From Amycolatopsis sp. 2-15 (lineage in GTDB: Bacteria; Actinomycetota; Actinomycetes; Mycobacteriales; Pseudonocardiaceae): 64,000 bases of DNA. Positions within the stretch are counted from its first letter, which is position 1. Each line of letters begins with the position of its first letter. The DNA is taken from contig NZ_CP127294.1 of NCBI RefSeq assembly GCF_030285625.1, positions 5,922,001-5,986,000 of the forward strand, given 5' to 3'. Made by a program: the position numbers and the translations under genes. The notes under the pieces are model-generated. The model made no database searches. It was not told where the DNA came from and saw nothing but the letters and a program-made list of their open reading frames with translations. This document shows, piece by piece, positions 17,423-24,975 of this stretch.

Positions 17423-17848
17423 TCATGGTTCGCGGCCGGGTCGGATTCGCCGGCTGGGGACATCAGCTAGGGTGCGGGCGAGGTAGTGCCCGCCCGCAAG
17501 CCGCAGCTCGATGTGGTCGCCGGTGGCGTCGCGGGCCTCGATGACTGCGCGGATCGCGGCTGAGGAGAAGAACGCGACCTCGGTCAGATCGAGTACCAGC
17601 ACTGTCGGGGCATCGCGGAGCGCTTCGCGGATCGCGACCTGCAGCTGGGGCGTAGTGAGCACGTCGAATTCGCCGGAGCGGTGAGCGCCACCACGTCACT
17701 GTCGCGGCGCAGGTTGACGCCCGAGGTTTTCCCGGCGCGGCCCTGGGAGGCGGCGGCGTCCTTCGGGTCGTGGGTGTGGGCGACTGCTGCCCTCGACCTT
17801 GTTCTTCCACTGGCCGCCCTCGGGGTAGGTCTCGATGTCGCCCTTCAA
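17423..17848 (-). pseudogene. Decayed DUF2188-STAS composite
   Basis: From TTG 17848 (GGAGGAGC upstream) the frame reads KGDIETYPEGGQWKNKVEG, the start of a DUF2188 protein. After a frame change near 17785-17792 it continues VAHTHDPKDAAASQGR. It then passes directly into SGVNLRRDSDVVALTA, the first strand of a STAS domain. A second frame change near 17683 gives GEFDVLTTPQLQVAIREAL and LVLDLTEVAFFSSAAIRAV to the stop at 17423. The C-terminal part of DUF2188 is missing. It looks like a deletion fusing two genes plus indels; the 79-residue STAS part (from 17662) might still be translated. Confidence 0.6.
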
Positions 17849-18167
17849 GGCTTAGTGCTCCTCCCAAGCTTGACAAGAGTGGCACATCGTCGGCACATAA
17901 AGAGCACATGTCTGTGCCCTCAAAGCCCTGTTACCTGTTCGCCTGTTTGCACGACAATCCGATCGCCAACGCTGATGAGAACGATCTCGACGAGTGACCG
18001 CCAACGCCGAAGCCGTGGCACAGAAATACGCGTGGTGCCGACGCTGCAGCGAGCGGAAGCCCGTACGAGAGTTCGCCAAGCGCCGGCTGGCGCGAGCCCG
18101 CTCGACGTTGCTGCCGGGCAGGCGGTGCAACGGGCCGGCCGCTGGCACGCCTCTAACGGCTGCGGTG
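17849..18167. other. Stretch without a supported gene
   Basis: Between the STAS remnant and arsR. A plus-strand frame from 17994 begins with a Cys-containing segment (YAWCRRCSERKPVREFAKRR) that might be a fragment of a larger protein, but nothing supports a complete gene. Confidence 0.4.
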
Positions 18168-18575
18168 TCAGCAGCGGTTTTCGCGCCCGGCGTTGTCGAC
18201 GGGGGCGAGGCGGTCGACGAGTGGCCCGCCGGCTTGCAGCAGCTTCTGCAGGCTTTCCAGTGGCTCAGGGACGAGGCTGTACCAGCTCCAGGTGCCTCGG
18301 CGTTCGCGGGTGAGGATGCCGGCGGAGACGAGGACGCGCAGGTGGTGGCTCAGCGTCGGCTGGGGCATGTCGAACTCTTCGGCGAGGTCGCAGAAACAGG
18401 CTTCGCCGCCGGGTGAGTGGCGGATGAGGGACACGAGTCGGATGCGCAGGGGGTCGGCGAGGGCTTTGAAGAGCTTGGCCGCGTCGGTGGCGTCGGTGTC
18501 GGTGACGACGGCGGCGGGTTCGGCGAGCAGGAGGGTGACCCGGACCGGGGTCCTGTGCTGGTGCTCGACCGTCAT
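18168..18575 (-). CDS. arsR: ArsR/SmtB family arsenic-responsive repressor
   Basis: 135 residues. Winged helix with ALADPLRIRLVSLIRHSP, the metal-sensing Cys pair in EACFCDLAEEF, and recognition helix QPTLSHHLRVLVSAGI. The CxC in helix alpha3 is the ArsR-type As(III) site. ATG 18575 has GGAGGG upstream. Divergent from the arsC-ACR3 genes across a region with two inverted repeats, the expected autoregulated layout. Confidence 0.92.
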   Translation of the reverse strand: MTVEHQHRTPVRVTLLLAEPAAVVTDTDATDAAKLFKALADPLRIRLVSLIRHSPGGEACFCDLAEEFDMPQPTLSHHLRVLVSAGILTRERRGTWSWYSLVPEPLESLQKLLQAGGPLVDRLAPVDNAGRENRC

Positions 18576-18622
18576 GCGCCCTCCCGTCGTGTCGTGTGTG
18601 TCTCCCCTCTGACCATACCTCG

Positions 18623-18679
18623 TGGATTGACAAAGTTCGATCCAATCGCGTTCACTTGGATCGAGATAAGTCAATCCAA
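18623..18679. promoter_or_regulatory. Divergent ars promoter with two ArsR-type operators
   Basis: Two imperfect palindromes: TGGAT (18623-18627) with ATCCA (18640-18644), and TTGGAT (18656-18661) with ATCCAA (18674-18679). A TTGACA -35-like hexamer (18627-18632) overlaps the first. Position between arsR and the efflux operon makes ArsR the likely binder. Confidence 0.6.
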
Positions 18680-18689
18680 GGAGAGCGTC

Positions 18690-18864
18690 ATGGTGCAGCC
18701 TTCGCGGGGCCTGCCCGTGCACGAGGCGGACGCCCAGCTCGAGCGCATCGTGGACGAGCTGGCCGACCGGTTGCGCGGGACGTTCGCGCGGGAGCGGTTG
18801 CAGGATCGCGGGCGACGAGCTCGAGGCCCGCGTGCGCGGACTGCTCGGCGAGCTGTCTTCATGA
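18690..18864 (+). pseudogene. Three-helix-bundle protein with apparent frameshift
   Basis: ATG 18690 (AAGGAG upstream) gives VHEADAQLERIVDELADRL then RGTF, matching the small helical domain often found before or fused to actinobacterial arsenate reductases. Near 18795-18803 the frame is lost; the matching end IAGDELEARVRGLLGELSS is in the next frame and stops at 18864, overlapping the possible ATG of arsC. An intact version would be about 57 residues. Either an inactivated gene or a sequencing indel. Confidence 0.55.
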
Positions 18865-18893
18865 CATTCCCTGATCCTGAAAGGAAATCCACG

Positions 18894-19298
18894 GTGACCC
18901 GAGTGCCCGAAGTGTTGTTCGTGTGTGTGCACAACGCCGGTCGTTCACAGATGGCGGCGGCGTTGTTGCAGCACCACGCCCTGGGCCGGGTCGCGGTCCG
19001 CTCGGCGGGCTCGGAGCCGGCGGACAAAGTCAACCCGGCGGCCGCGCAAGCCCTGGCGGAGTGGGGGTTGGACATCGCCACCGAGGTGCCGACCAAGCTG
19101 TCCACCGACGACGTCGAGTCGTCGGACGTGGTGATCACCATGGGCTGCGGAGACACGTGCCCGGTGTTCCCGGGCAAGCGCTACGAGGACTGGCCCCTGG
19201 ACGACCCGGCCGGCCAAGGCGTGGACGCGGTGCGCCCGATCCGGGACGAGATCGACCGGCGGATCCGTGGCCTGCTCGCCGAGCTGCTCGATGCGTGA
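18894..19298 (+). CDS. arsC: Arsenate reductase (LMW-phosphatase type)
   Basis: 134 residues from GTG 18894 (AAAGGAAA upstream). P-loop CVHNAGR gives Cys11 and Arg17, followed by SQMAAALLQ; further GCGDTCPVFPGKRYEDWPL with the Asp-Pro pair DDPAGQ. Reduces As(V) to As(III) using thiol/mycothiol-linked electrons in relatives. An in-frame ATG at 18861 would add 11 residues. Followed by the ACR3 pump 48 bp downstream. Confidence 0.93.
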   Translation: MTRVPEVLFVCVHNAGRSQMAAALLQHHALGRVAVRSAGSEPADKVNPAAAQALAEWGLDIATEVPTKLSTDDVESSDVVITMGCGDTCPVFPGKRYEDWPLDDPAGQGVDAVRPIRDEIDRRIRGLLAELLDA

Positions 19299-19346
19299 CC
19301 CCCGCGCTGCCCCGACGCCCCCGAACGCTGCCAGGAGGACCGGCTC

Positions 19347-20444
19347 GTGACCCAGACCGCCGACAAGACCGCGACTCCGGCCGACGCCGACGTTCTGCGC
19401 AAACTGTCCTTCCTGGACCGGTTCCTGCCGGTGTGGATCATCGCCGCGATGGCGCTCGGGCTGCTCCTGGGCAGCGTGGTGCCCGGGCTGCAGGGCGTGT
19501 TGGACGCGGTGAAGATCGGGCAGGTGTCGCTGCCGATCGCGCTCGGACTGCTGCTGATGATGTACCCGGTTCTGGCCAAGGTCCGCTACGACAAGCTCGA
19601 CACCGTCACCCGCGACAAGCGCACGATGGTGCTCTCGCTGCTGATGAACTGGATTCTCGGGCCGGCGCTGATGTTCGCACTGGCGTGGCTGCTGCTGCCG
19701 GACCTGCCCGAGTACCGCACCGGGCTGATCATCGTCGGGCTCGCCCGCTGTATCGCCATGGTGATCATCTGGAACGACCTCGCCTGCGGCGACCGCGAAG
19801 CCGCCGCGGTACTGGTCGCGTTGAACTCGGTGTTCCAGGTGATCATGTTCGGGGTGCTGGGCTGGTTCTATCTCGACGTGCTGCCCGGCTGGCTGGGCCT
19901 GCAAAGCCAGAGCATCAGCTTCTCCCCGTGGGAGATCGCGCTGTCGGTGGTGATCTTCCTCGGCATCCCGCTCGTGGCGGGCTACCTCTCGCGCCGGATC
20001 GGGGAACGCACCAAGGGTCGCGCCTGGTACGAGAGCAAGTACCTGCCCAAGGTCGGGCCGGTCGCGCTGTACGGGCTGCTGTTCACCATCGTCATGCTGT
20101 TCGCGTTGCAGGGTGACAACATCACCTCTCGGCCGCTGGACGTCGCGCGGATCGCGCTGCCGTTGCTGGTCTACTTCGCGATCATGTGGAGCGGCGGCTA
20201 TCTGCTGGGCAAGGCCTCCGGGCTGTCCTACTCGCGCACGACGACGCTGGCGTTCACCGCGGCGGGCAACAACTTCGAACTCGCCATCGCCGTGGCGATC
20301 GGAGTGTTCGGCGTGACGTCCGGGCAGGCGCTGGCCGGGGTGGTCGGGCCGCTGATCGAGGTGCCTGTCCTCGTTGGGCTGGTCTACGTGAGCCTGTGGC
20401 TGCGCAAGCGCTGGGCCGACAAGGCCGTCGACGCGCCGAACTGA
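19347..20444 (+). CDS. acr3: ACR3 family arsenite efflux permease
   Basis: 365 residues, ten predicted membrane segments. ACR3 marks include SFLDRFLPVWIIAAMALG, the conserved LARCIAMVIIWNDLACGD with its transport Cys, and AAGNNFELAIAVAIGVFG. GTG 19347 follows AGGAGG. Exports As(III) produced by ArsC. Immediately followed by a broken flavoprotein fragment. Confidence 0.94.
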   Translation: MTQTADKTATPADADVLRKLSFLDRFLPVWIIAAMALGLLLGSVVPGLQGVLDAVKIGQVSLPIALGLLLMMYPVLAKVRYDKLDTVTRDKRTMVLSLLMNWILGPALMFALAWLLLPDLPEYRTGLIIVGLARCIAMVIIWNDLACGDREAAAVLVALNSVFQVIMFGVLGWFYLDVLPGWLGLQSQSISFSPWEIALSVVIFLGIPLVAGYLSRRIGERTKGRAWYESKYLPKVGPVALYGLLFTIVMLFALQGDNITSRPLDVARIALPLLVYFAIMWSGGYLLGKASGLSYSRTTTLAFTAAGNNFELAIAVAIGVFGVTSGQALAGVVGPLIEVPVLVGLVYVSLWLRKRWADKAVDAPN

Positions 20445-20881
20445 GCAGCGCAGATGTCGTGGTGATCGGCGGCGGGCAAACTGGGCTCGCCGCCGGTTAC
20501 CACCTCCGCCGAGCTGAGTTTCCTCGTCCTCCACGCCCGGCCCACTCCGGGTGGCGCGTGGTCGCATGCGTGGGAGGCGCTGCGGCTGTCCGCTCCGGCC
20601 CGGTTCAGTTCCCTGCCGGGCTGGCCCATGCCGTCCCAGCCCGGGCCCGAGTACCCGGATGCCGCGCACGTCGTGGACTACTTGGCGGCCTACGAAAAGC
20701 GCTACGCGATCCCAGTGCGCCGCTCCACCACCGCCACCGCGCTATCCACAGTGGACGGAGAATTTCGGGTTGCCACCGATACGTCGAAGATCTCGACCTC
20801 TCCTACACCCCGCCCCTGGGGAGCCCCTACGACGCGGTGCAGGTCGCAACGCATGCGTGGACCCAGCAGCACGGCGACTGA
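20441..20881 (+). pseudogene. Chimeric relic: ArsO-like monooxygenase N-terminus joined to CoA-disulfide-reductase-like C-terminus
   Basis: Begins DVVVIGGGQTGLAAGYHLRRA, an FAD-binding start overlapping the ACR3 stop. After one frame change near 20518 it continues FLVLHARPTPGGAWSHAW, FSSLPGWPMPSQPGPEYP and VVDYLAAYEKRYAIPV, as in ArsO-type flavoproteins. At about 20775-20785 homology stops and a third frame gives YVEDLDLSYTPPLGSPYDAV to the stop, which resembles the C-terminus of CoA-disulfide-reductase/NADH-oxidase-type enzymes. Best explained by a deletion joining two neighbouring genes. Confidence 0.6.
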
Positions 20882-20904
20882 CCTGCGTTTGCGAAGATCA
20901 CCTC

Positions 20905-21255
20905 GTGCCCGACTCGACGCCTCCGCCCGGCGCCTGCTGCGCGCCGTTGGCGGAGGCGCCGTTGTCGGCTGAGGATGCCGCGGATCTGGCGACGGGGTTC
21001 AAGGCTTTGGGCGACCCGGTCCGGCTGCGGCTGCTCTCGCTGATCTGCACCAGCGACGACGGCGCGCGCGTGAGCGATCTGGCCGCAGCATTCCAAGTCT
21101 CCGGGCCGACGATCTCGCACCACCTGAAACTGCTGCGCGAAGCCGGCCTGGTCGACGACGCCGAGCGCCGCGGCACGTCGATCCATTACCGGCCCCGGAG
21201 TGAGGCGCTGAACGTGTTAGCCGATCGGCTGGCAGCACCGCCGACGCACGGGTGA
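20905..21255 (+). CDS. ArsR family regulator (second)
   Basis: 116 residues from GTG 20905. The N terminus carries GACCAPL, the Cys pair seen in actinobacterial/corynebacterial ArsR proteins where the As(III) site lies near the N terminus. Winged helix: ALGDPVRLRLLSLI, VSDLAAAFQVSGPTISHHLKLL. Different from the first ArsR (CxC in alpha3). Its end overlaps the convergent flavoprotein gene by about 39 bases. May have controlled the lost flavoprotein genes. Confidence 0.88.
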   Translation: MPDSTPPPGACCAPLAEAPLSAEDAADLATGFKALGDPVRLRLLSLICTSDDGARVSDLAAAFQVSGPTISHHLKLLREAGLVDDAERRGTSIHYRPRSEALNVLADRLAAPPTHG

Positions 21256-22314
21256 CATCGTGGTGGCCAGCCTGGTGACGACGTAGGCGGCGTCTCCCTC
21301 GACGCCGCGCAGGGTGGCGGAGGCGAAGCGGCGTTGCCATTCCAGCCCGGCGTAGCCCAGGCCCGGCACGGTCGTGGACAGGCCCCGCGACTGCCTGGGC
21401 TGCCCGTCTTTGAGCGCGCCAGTACCGTCCAGATAGGACACGTTCGGGCGGAATCCGGTCGCGAAGATGATGGTGTCGGCCTCGTCGGTACGCCCGTCCG
21501 TCCAGTGCCCGGTGTTGCCCTCGACGTGGGTGAACATACGCCGTTGATCAGGACGGCCCGCGACGATCGCAGCCCGGCACACCCCGGCGTCGACAACGGG
21601 GGATGCCGGTTTCGTCCGCAGCAGGTGCCCGATCGGCAGGTGATCGGACCCGACTGCGGCCGACCAGAAATGTGCGGCCGACCAGAAATGCACGTCGCGC
21701 CCGAGGGGGCGTTGCGGCGCGAAGCGGACGAGCGCGCGCGTGGCGACGGTGACGGTGGCGTGGGCGGCGAGCTCGGCCGCGATCTGCACCGCGGAGTTGC
21801 CGGCGCCGACCACGATCACGCGCTGTCCCGCGAACGGTTCCGGAGTGCGGTACTCGGCCGAGTGCAGGACGGTGCCGGTGAAGCGGCCGAGCCCGGGCAG
21901 AGCGGGCCGGTGCGGCCGGCTGAACCCGCCGGTGGCGGCGATCACCGCCGGTGCGGCAAACGTGGCGCCGTTGCCGGCCCGCACCGTGAAGCCGTCGCCA
22001 TCGCGGGCAACGGTGGTGACCCGGTGGCGGGTCCGGATGTCGGCGTCGAGGCGCGCGGCGTAGCGGCGCAAGTAGTCCACGACCTCGTCGCAGTGCGGGT
22101 AGTGGTCGGGGTCGCCGGGGAAGGGGAGACCGGGCAGGCTGCTGTGGCGGGCCGGGGCAAGCAGGGTGAGGATGTCGTATCAGCGCGGCCACGACCCGAC
22201 CGGTTCGGCCCCGGCGTCCAGCAACACGGGGCGCAGGCCGTGGGTGAGCAGGGCGTGGGCGGCGGCGAGGCCGGCTTGGCCGCCGCCGATGACGATCGCG
22301 TGCGCGTCGGTCAC
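21217..22314 (-). pseudogene. ArsO-like FAD-dependent monooxygenase interrupted by in-frame TGA
   Basis: GTG 22314 overlaps the MFS stop. Reading VTDAHAIVIGGGQAGLAAAH, then EPVGSWPR, then TGA (complement of 22180-22182), then in the same frame YDILTLLAPARHSSLPGLPF, VVDYLRRYAARLDADI, VIVVGAGNSAVQIAAELA, and IIFATGFRPNVSYL. Relatives have an aromatic residue at the stop position, so this looks like a nonsense change. No frameshift is needed, so a simple indel error does not explain it. The downstream part from about 22080 could only be made by re-initiation. Confidence 0.75.
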
Positions 22315-23525
22315 GAGGCTCTCCGGATGGGGTTGGCCGCGAAGGCCAGCACGGCTGCGGCGACGTTGACCGCGGCGAGGACGAGGAACGCGGGGGTGTA
22401 GCCGCCGAAGAGGGAGGCGAGGCCGGCGCCGGCGAACGGAGCAAGCGCCATGGTGATGGTCATCGGTGCCGAGAGCAGCCCGTTGAGCCGGCCGTAGTGC
22501 GCGGCGCCCCAGCGGTCGGTGATCGCGGTGGCCTGCAACAGGGTGAACACCCCGCGCGCCATCCCGGCGATGACCGCCGCCGCGATCAGGGCCGCGGTCG
22601 AGGTGAGCACGCTCAGCAGGGCGGTGGTGAGCGAGGTGGCGAGCAGGATCAATGCCGTGCGGGTCCGCACGCTGGTGCGCCGGGTCAGGGTGGCGTAGCC
22701 GAGCCGGCCCAGGACCTGCCCGGCGCCGCCGAGGCCGAGCGCGACCGCGGCCGTGCCCGCGCCGACACCGCGTTCGGTCAGCAGCGGCACCAGGTTGACC
22801 ACAACCGCGAACACGGAGAACGTCGCCAGGCTCAGCGCCACCACCAGCGTGCGGAACGCCCCGCTGCGCGCGACTGTCGACGGATCCATGTGCTCGTGTG
22901 CGTCGGCGTAGTGCTCCACCTGCGGCCAGGGCCCGCGCAACCCCCAGAGGTGCCCGGGAACCGTGATCACCGCCAGGATCACCAATAGCACGAGGTACGT
23001 GTGGCGCCAGCCCAGGTGCGCCGCCAGCAGCGCCGTCAGCGGGGCGAACACGGTGCTGGCCAGCCCCGCGGCGAGAGTCAGAACAGTCAACGCCGACACC
23101 CGCCGCGGCCCGTACCAACGAGTCAAGGCGGCGAATGCGGGCGGGTAGAGCACCGCGCTCATCGCCAGGCCCGCCAGCGCCCACGCGGCGATGAACCACC
23201 CCAGGTTCTGCGCGGTCGCGATCAGCACCACCGCCGGCACCGCCAGCAGCGATCCCGCGGTCATCACCGTCCGCGGACCCCGCCGATCCAGCCACCGCCC
23301 GACCGCGATCCCGGCTAGGGCCGACACCAGCTGCGCCCCCGAGAGCGCGGCGATCACCGCCGGGGCGGGCCACCCCGTGTCCCGGCTGATGTCCGGTGCC
23401 AGCACCGGGAACGCGTAGTACAGGATGCCCCAGCTGGTGATCTCCGTGACGCACAGGACTGCCAGGACCCGGCGCAGCCCGGACGCCGGAAGCGTCGCAG
23501 GCTGCGCCGACGTCGTGTCCGCCAC
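22311..23525 (-). CDS. MFS transporter of the arsenic locus
   Basis: 404 residues, 12 predicted membrane segments; TRWYGPRRVSALTVLTLAAG and GRWLDRRGPRTVMTAGSLLA loops are MFS-typical. GTG 23525 chosen, five bases after the upstream flavoprotein stop; the frame open back to 23939 is the upstream gene's shadow. Such MFS proteins occur next to ArsO-type flavoproteins and ArsR in actinobacteria. Substrate could be an oxidised or organic arsenical, but this is inference. Confidence 0.85.
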   Translation of the reverse strand: MADTTSAQPATLPASGLRRVLAVLCVTEITSWGILYYAFPVLAPDISRDTGWPAPAVIAALSGAQLVSALAGIAVGRWLDRRGPRTVMTAGSLLAVPAVVLIATAQNLGWFIAAWALAGLAMSAVLYPPAFAALTRWYGPRRVSALTVLTLAAGLASTVFAPLTALLAAHLGWRHTYLVLLVILAVITVPGHLWGLRGPWPQVEHYADAHEHMDPSTVARSGAFRTLVVALSLATFSVFAVVVNLVPLLTERGVGAGTAAVALGLGGAGQVLGRLGYATLTRRTSVRTRTALILLATSLTTALLSVLTSTAALIAAAVIAGMARGVFTLLQATAITDRWGAAHYGRLNGLLSAPMTITMALAPFAGAGLASLFGGYTPAFLVLAAVNVAAAVLAFAANPIRRAS

Positions 23526-23530
23526 GCTGA

Positions 23531-24874
23531 TCAGTTCTCGGCGTGAGGAGGCGCTGACAGCGTGAGGACCTCCGGCTCGGCCGGCGCGCAACACCCACCC
23601 CCCGCAGTCCCGGGCCCGGCCTCGTCGAACAGCCCGGCACCACCGCAGACCCCGGTCTCGGCCAGGATCAGCTCCACCCGCTCGGCCGCCGCGTGGTCGC
23701 CGGCCAGCTCGGCGGCGATGCTGCGGACCTGCTCGTAGCCGGTCTGCGCGAGGAACGTCGGCGCCCGCCCGTAGCTCTTCATCCCGGCCAGGTAGAAGTC
23801 CTGCTCGGGGTGCCGTAGCTCCTTCGCCCCGTGCGGGTAGACCGTGCCGCACGAGTGCACGTTCGGATCGACCAGCGCCGCCAGCCGCACCGGCGCCTGC
23901 AACGTCGGGTCCAGCTCCAGCCGGATCTCTGAGAGCCACTCCAGCTGCGGACGGAACCCGGTCAAGGTCACCACCTCGTCTACCTCCTCCAGCCGTTGCC
24001 CGGCCGAGGACACCAGCGTCAACCTTCCGGCGGAGTCGCGCTCGACCGCCTCGGTGCGGAACCCGGTCACCACGGTGATCAGCCCGGCCTCCACCGCGGC
24101 CCTCGCGCGCAACCCCAACGCACCGCGCGCCGGGAGCTGGTCGGCCTCGCCGCCGCCGAAGGTGTTCCCGATCCCGCCGCGGCGCAAAACCCAGCTGACC
24201 CGCGTGCCCGCGTTCTCCTCGGCGAGCGCGGCCAGCGCCACCAGCGCGGTGAGCGCCGAATGCCCGCTGCCGGCCACCACGATGTGCGCGCCCGCGTACC
24301 GCACCCGCATCGCCGGGTCGGCCAGATCGGGCACACGGTAGGCAATCCGGTCTGCTGCCGCGTGCTCCCCGGTCGCAGGCAGCCCCTCACCGCCGAGCGG
24401 GTTCACGCCACCCCACGTGCCGGACGCGTCGATCACGGCCCGCGCCAGCACCCGCCACTCACCCCCGTCCGCGGCGCGCACGTGTACCGAGAACGGCTCC
24501 TCGGCCCGGCCGCTGTCCACCACCCGGTCCCGCCCACGCCGCGCGACGCCGACGACCTCCGAGCGGAACTGGACCCGGTCACCGAGGACGTCCGCCAGTG
24601 GCTGCAGGTACGACTCGGCCCACTCCCGGCCGGTCGGATACCCGCTCCCGTCTGGGCGAACCCAGCCCCTCGGCTCCAACAACCGCCCAGCTGCCGAGTC
24701 CACCAGCTCCGACCACGACGAGAACAACCGGACGTGGTTCCACTCCGCAACCGCCGCGCCGGCGCGCTCTCCGCGCTCCAGGACCAGCGGCTCCAGCCCC
24801 CGCTCCAGCAGCTGGGCTGCCGCCGCCAGCCCCACCGGGCCCCCACCGACGACCAAGACCGGGTACTCGCCCAT
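23531..24874 (-). CDS. ArsO-like FAD/NADPH-dependent oxidoreductase
   Basis: 447 residues. FAD fingerprint YPVLVVGGGPVGLAAAAQLL, second nucleotide-binding motif IVVAGSGHSALTALVALAAL, and the GFRPQ segment of flavin monooxygenases. The C-terminus ends in GGGCCAPAE, a vicinal Cys pair, with a further CGG motif near residue 410. ATG 24874 has GGAGGG upstream with good spacing. It heads a leftward operon with the MFS gene and the interrupted ArsO-like gene, divergent from the ArsR-GNAT fusion. A role in oxidising arsenicals is inferred from neighbours. Confidence 0.78.
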   Translation of the reverse strand: MGEYPVLVVGGGPVGLAAAAQLLERGLEPLVLERGERAGAAVAEWNHVRLFSSWSELVDSAAGRLLEPRGWVRPDGSGYPTGREWAESYLQPLADVLGDRVQFRSEVVGVARRGRDRVVDSGRAEEPFSVHVRAADGGEWRVLARAVIDASGTWGGVNPLGGEGLPATGEHAAADRIAYRVPDLADPAMRVRYAGAHIVVAGSGHSALTALVALAALAEENAGTRVSWVLRRGGIGNTFGGGEADQLPARGALGLRARAAVEAGLITVVTGFRTEAVERDSAGRLTLVSSAGQRLEEVDEVVTLTGFRPQLEWLSEIRLELDPTLQAPVRLAALVDPNVHSCGTVYPHGAKELRHPEQDFYLAGMKSYGRAPTFLAQTGYEQVRSIAAELAGDHAAAERVELILAETGVCGGAGLFDEAGPGTAGGGCCAPAEPEVLTLSAPPHAEN

Positions 24875-24932
24875 CCCCAACACCCTCCATCGATCCTGCT
24901 CGATTAACTAGGTTTGGAGAGTATCGACCGAA

Positions 24933-24954
24933 ATCGATGGATGCAACCATCGAT
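24933..24954. promoter_or_regulatory. Perfect palindromic operator between flavoprotein and ArsR-GNAT genes
   Basis: ATCGATGG (24933-24940), 6-base spacer, CCATCGAT (24947-24954). A TATACT -10 hexamer (24964-24969) begins 10 bases later, so a bound repressor would block transcription of the ArsR-GNAT gene, whose ATG is at 24976 and probably leaderless. Further ATCGAT half-sites flank it (24922, 24958). Likely bound by the ArsR part of the fusion. Confidence 0.7.
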
Positions 24955-24975
24955 TCGGATCGATATACTGGCGGC

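Noticed and set aside
18945..20669. 574-codon minus-strand open frame
   Set aside because: Antisense to arsC and ACR3; no recognisable domains.
22178..22184. TGA as selenocysteine or programmed readthrough
   Set aside because: No stem-loop or family precedent; relatives have an aromatic residue there, so a nonsense change is simpler.
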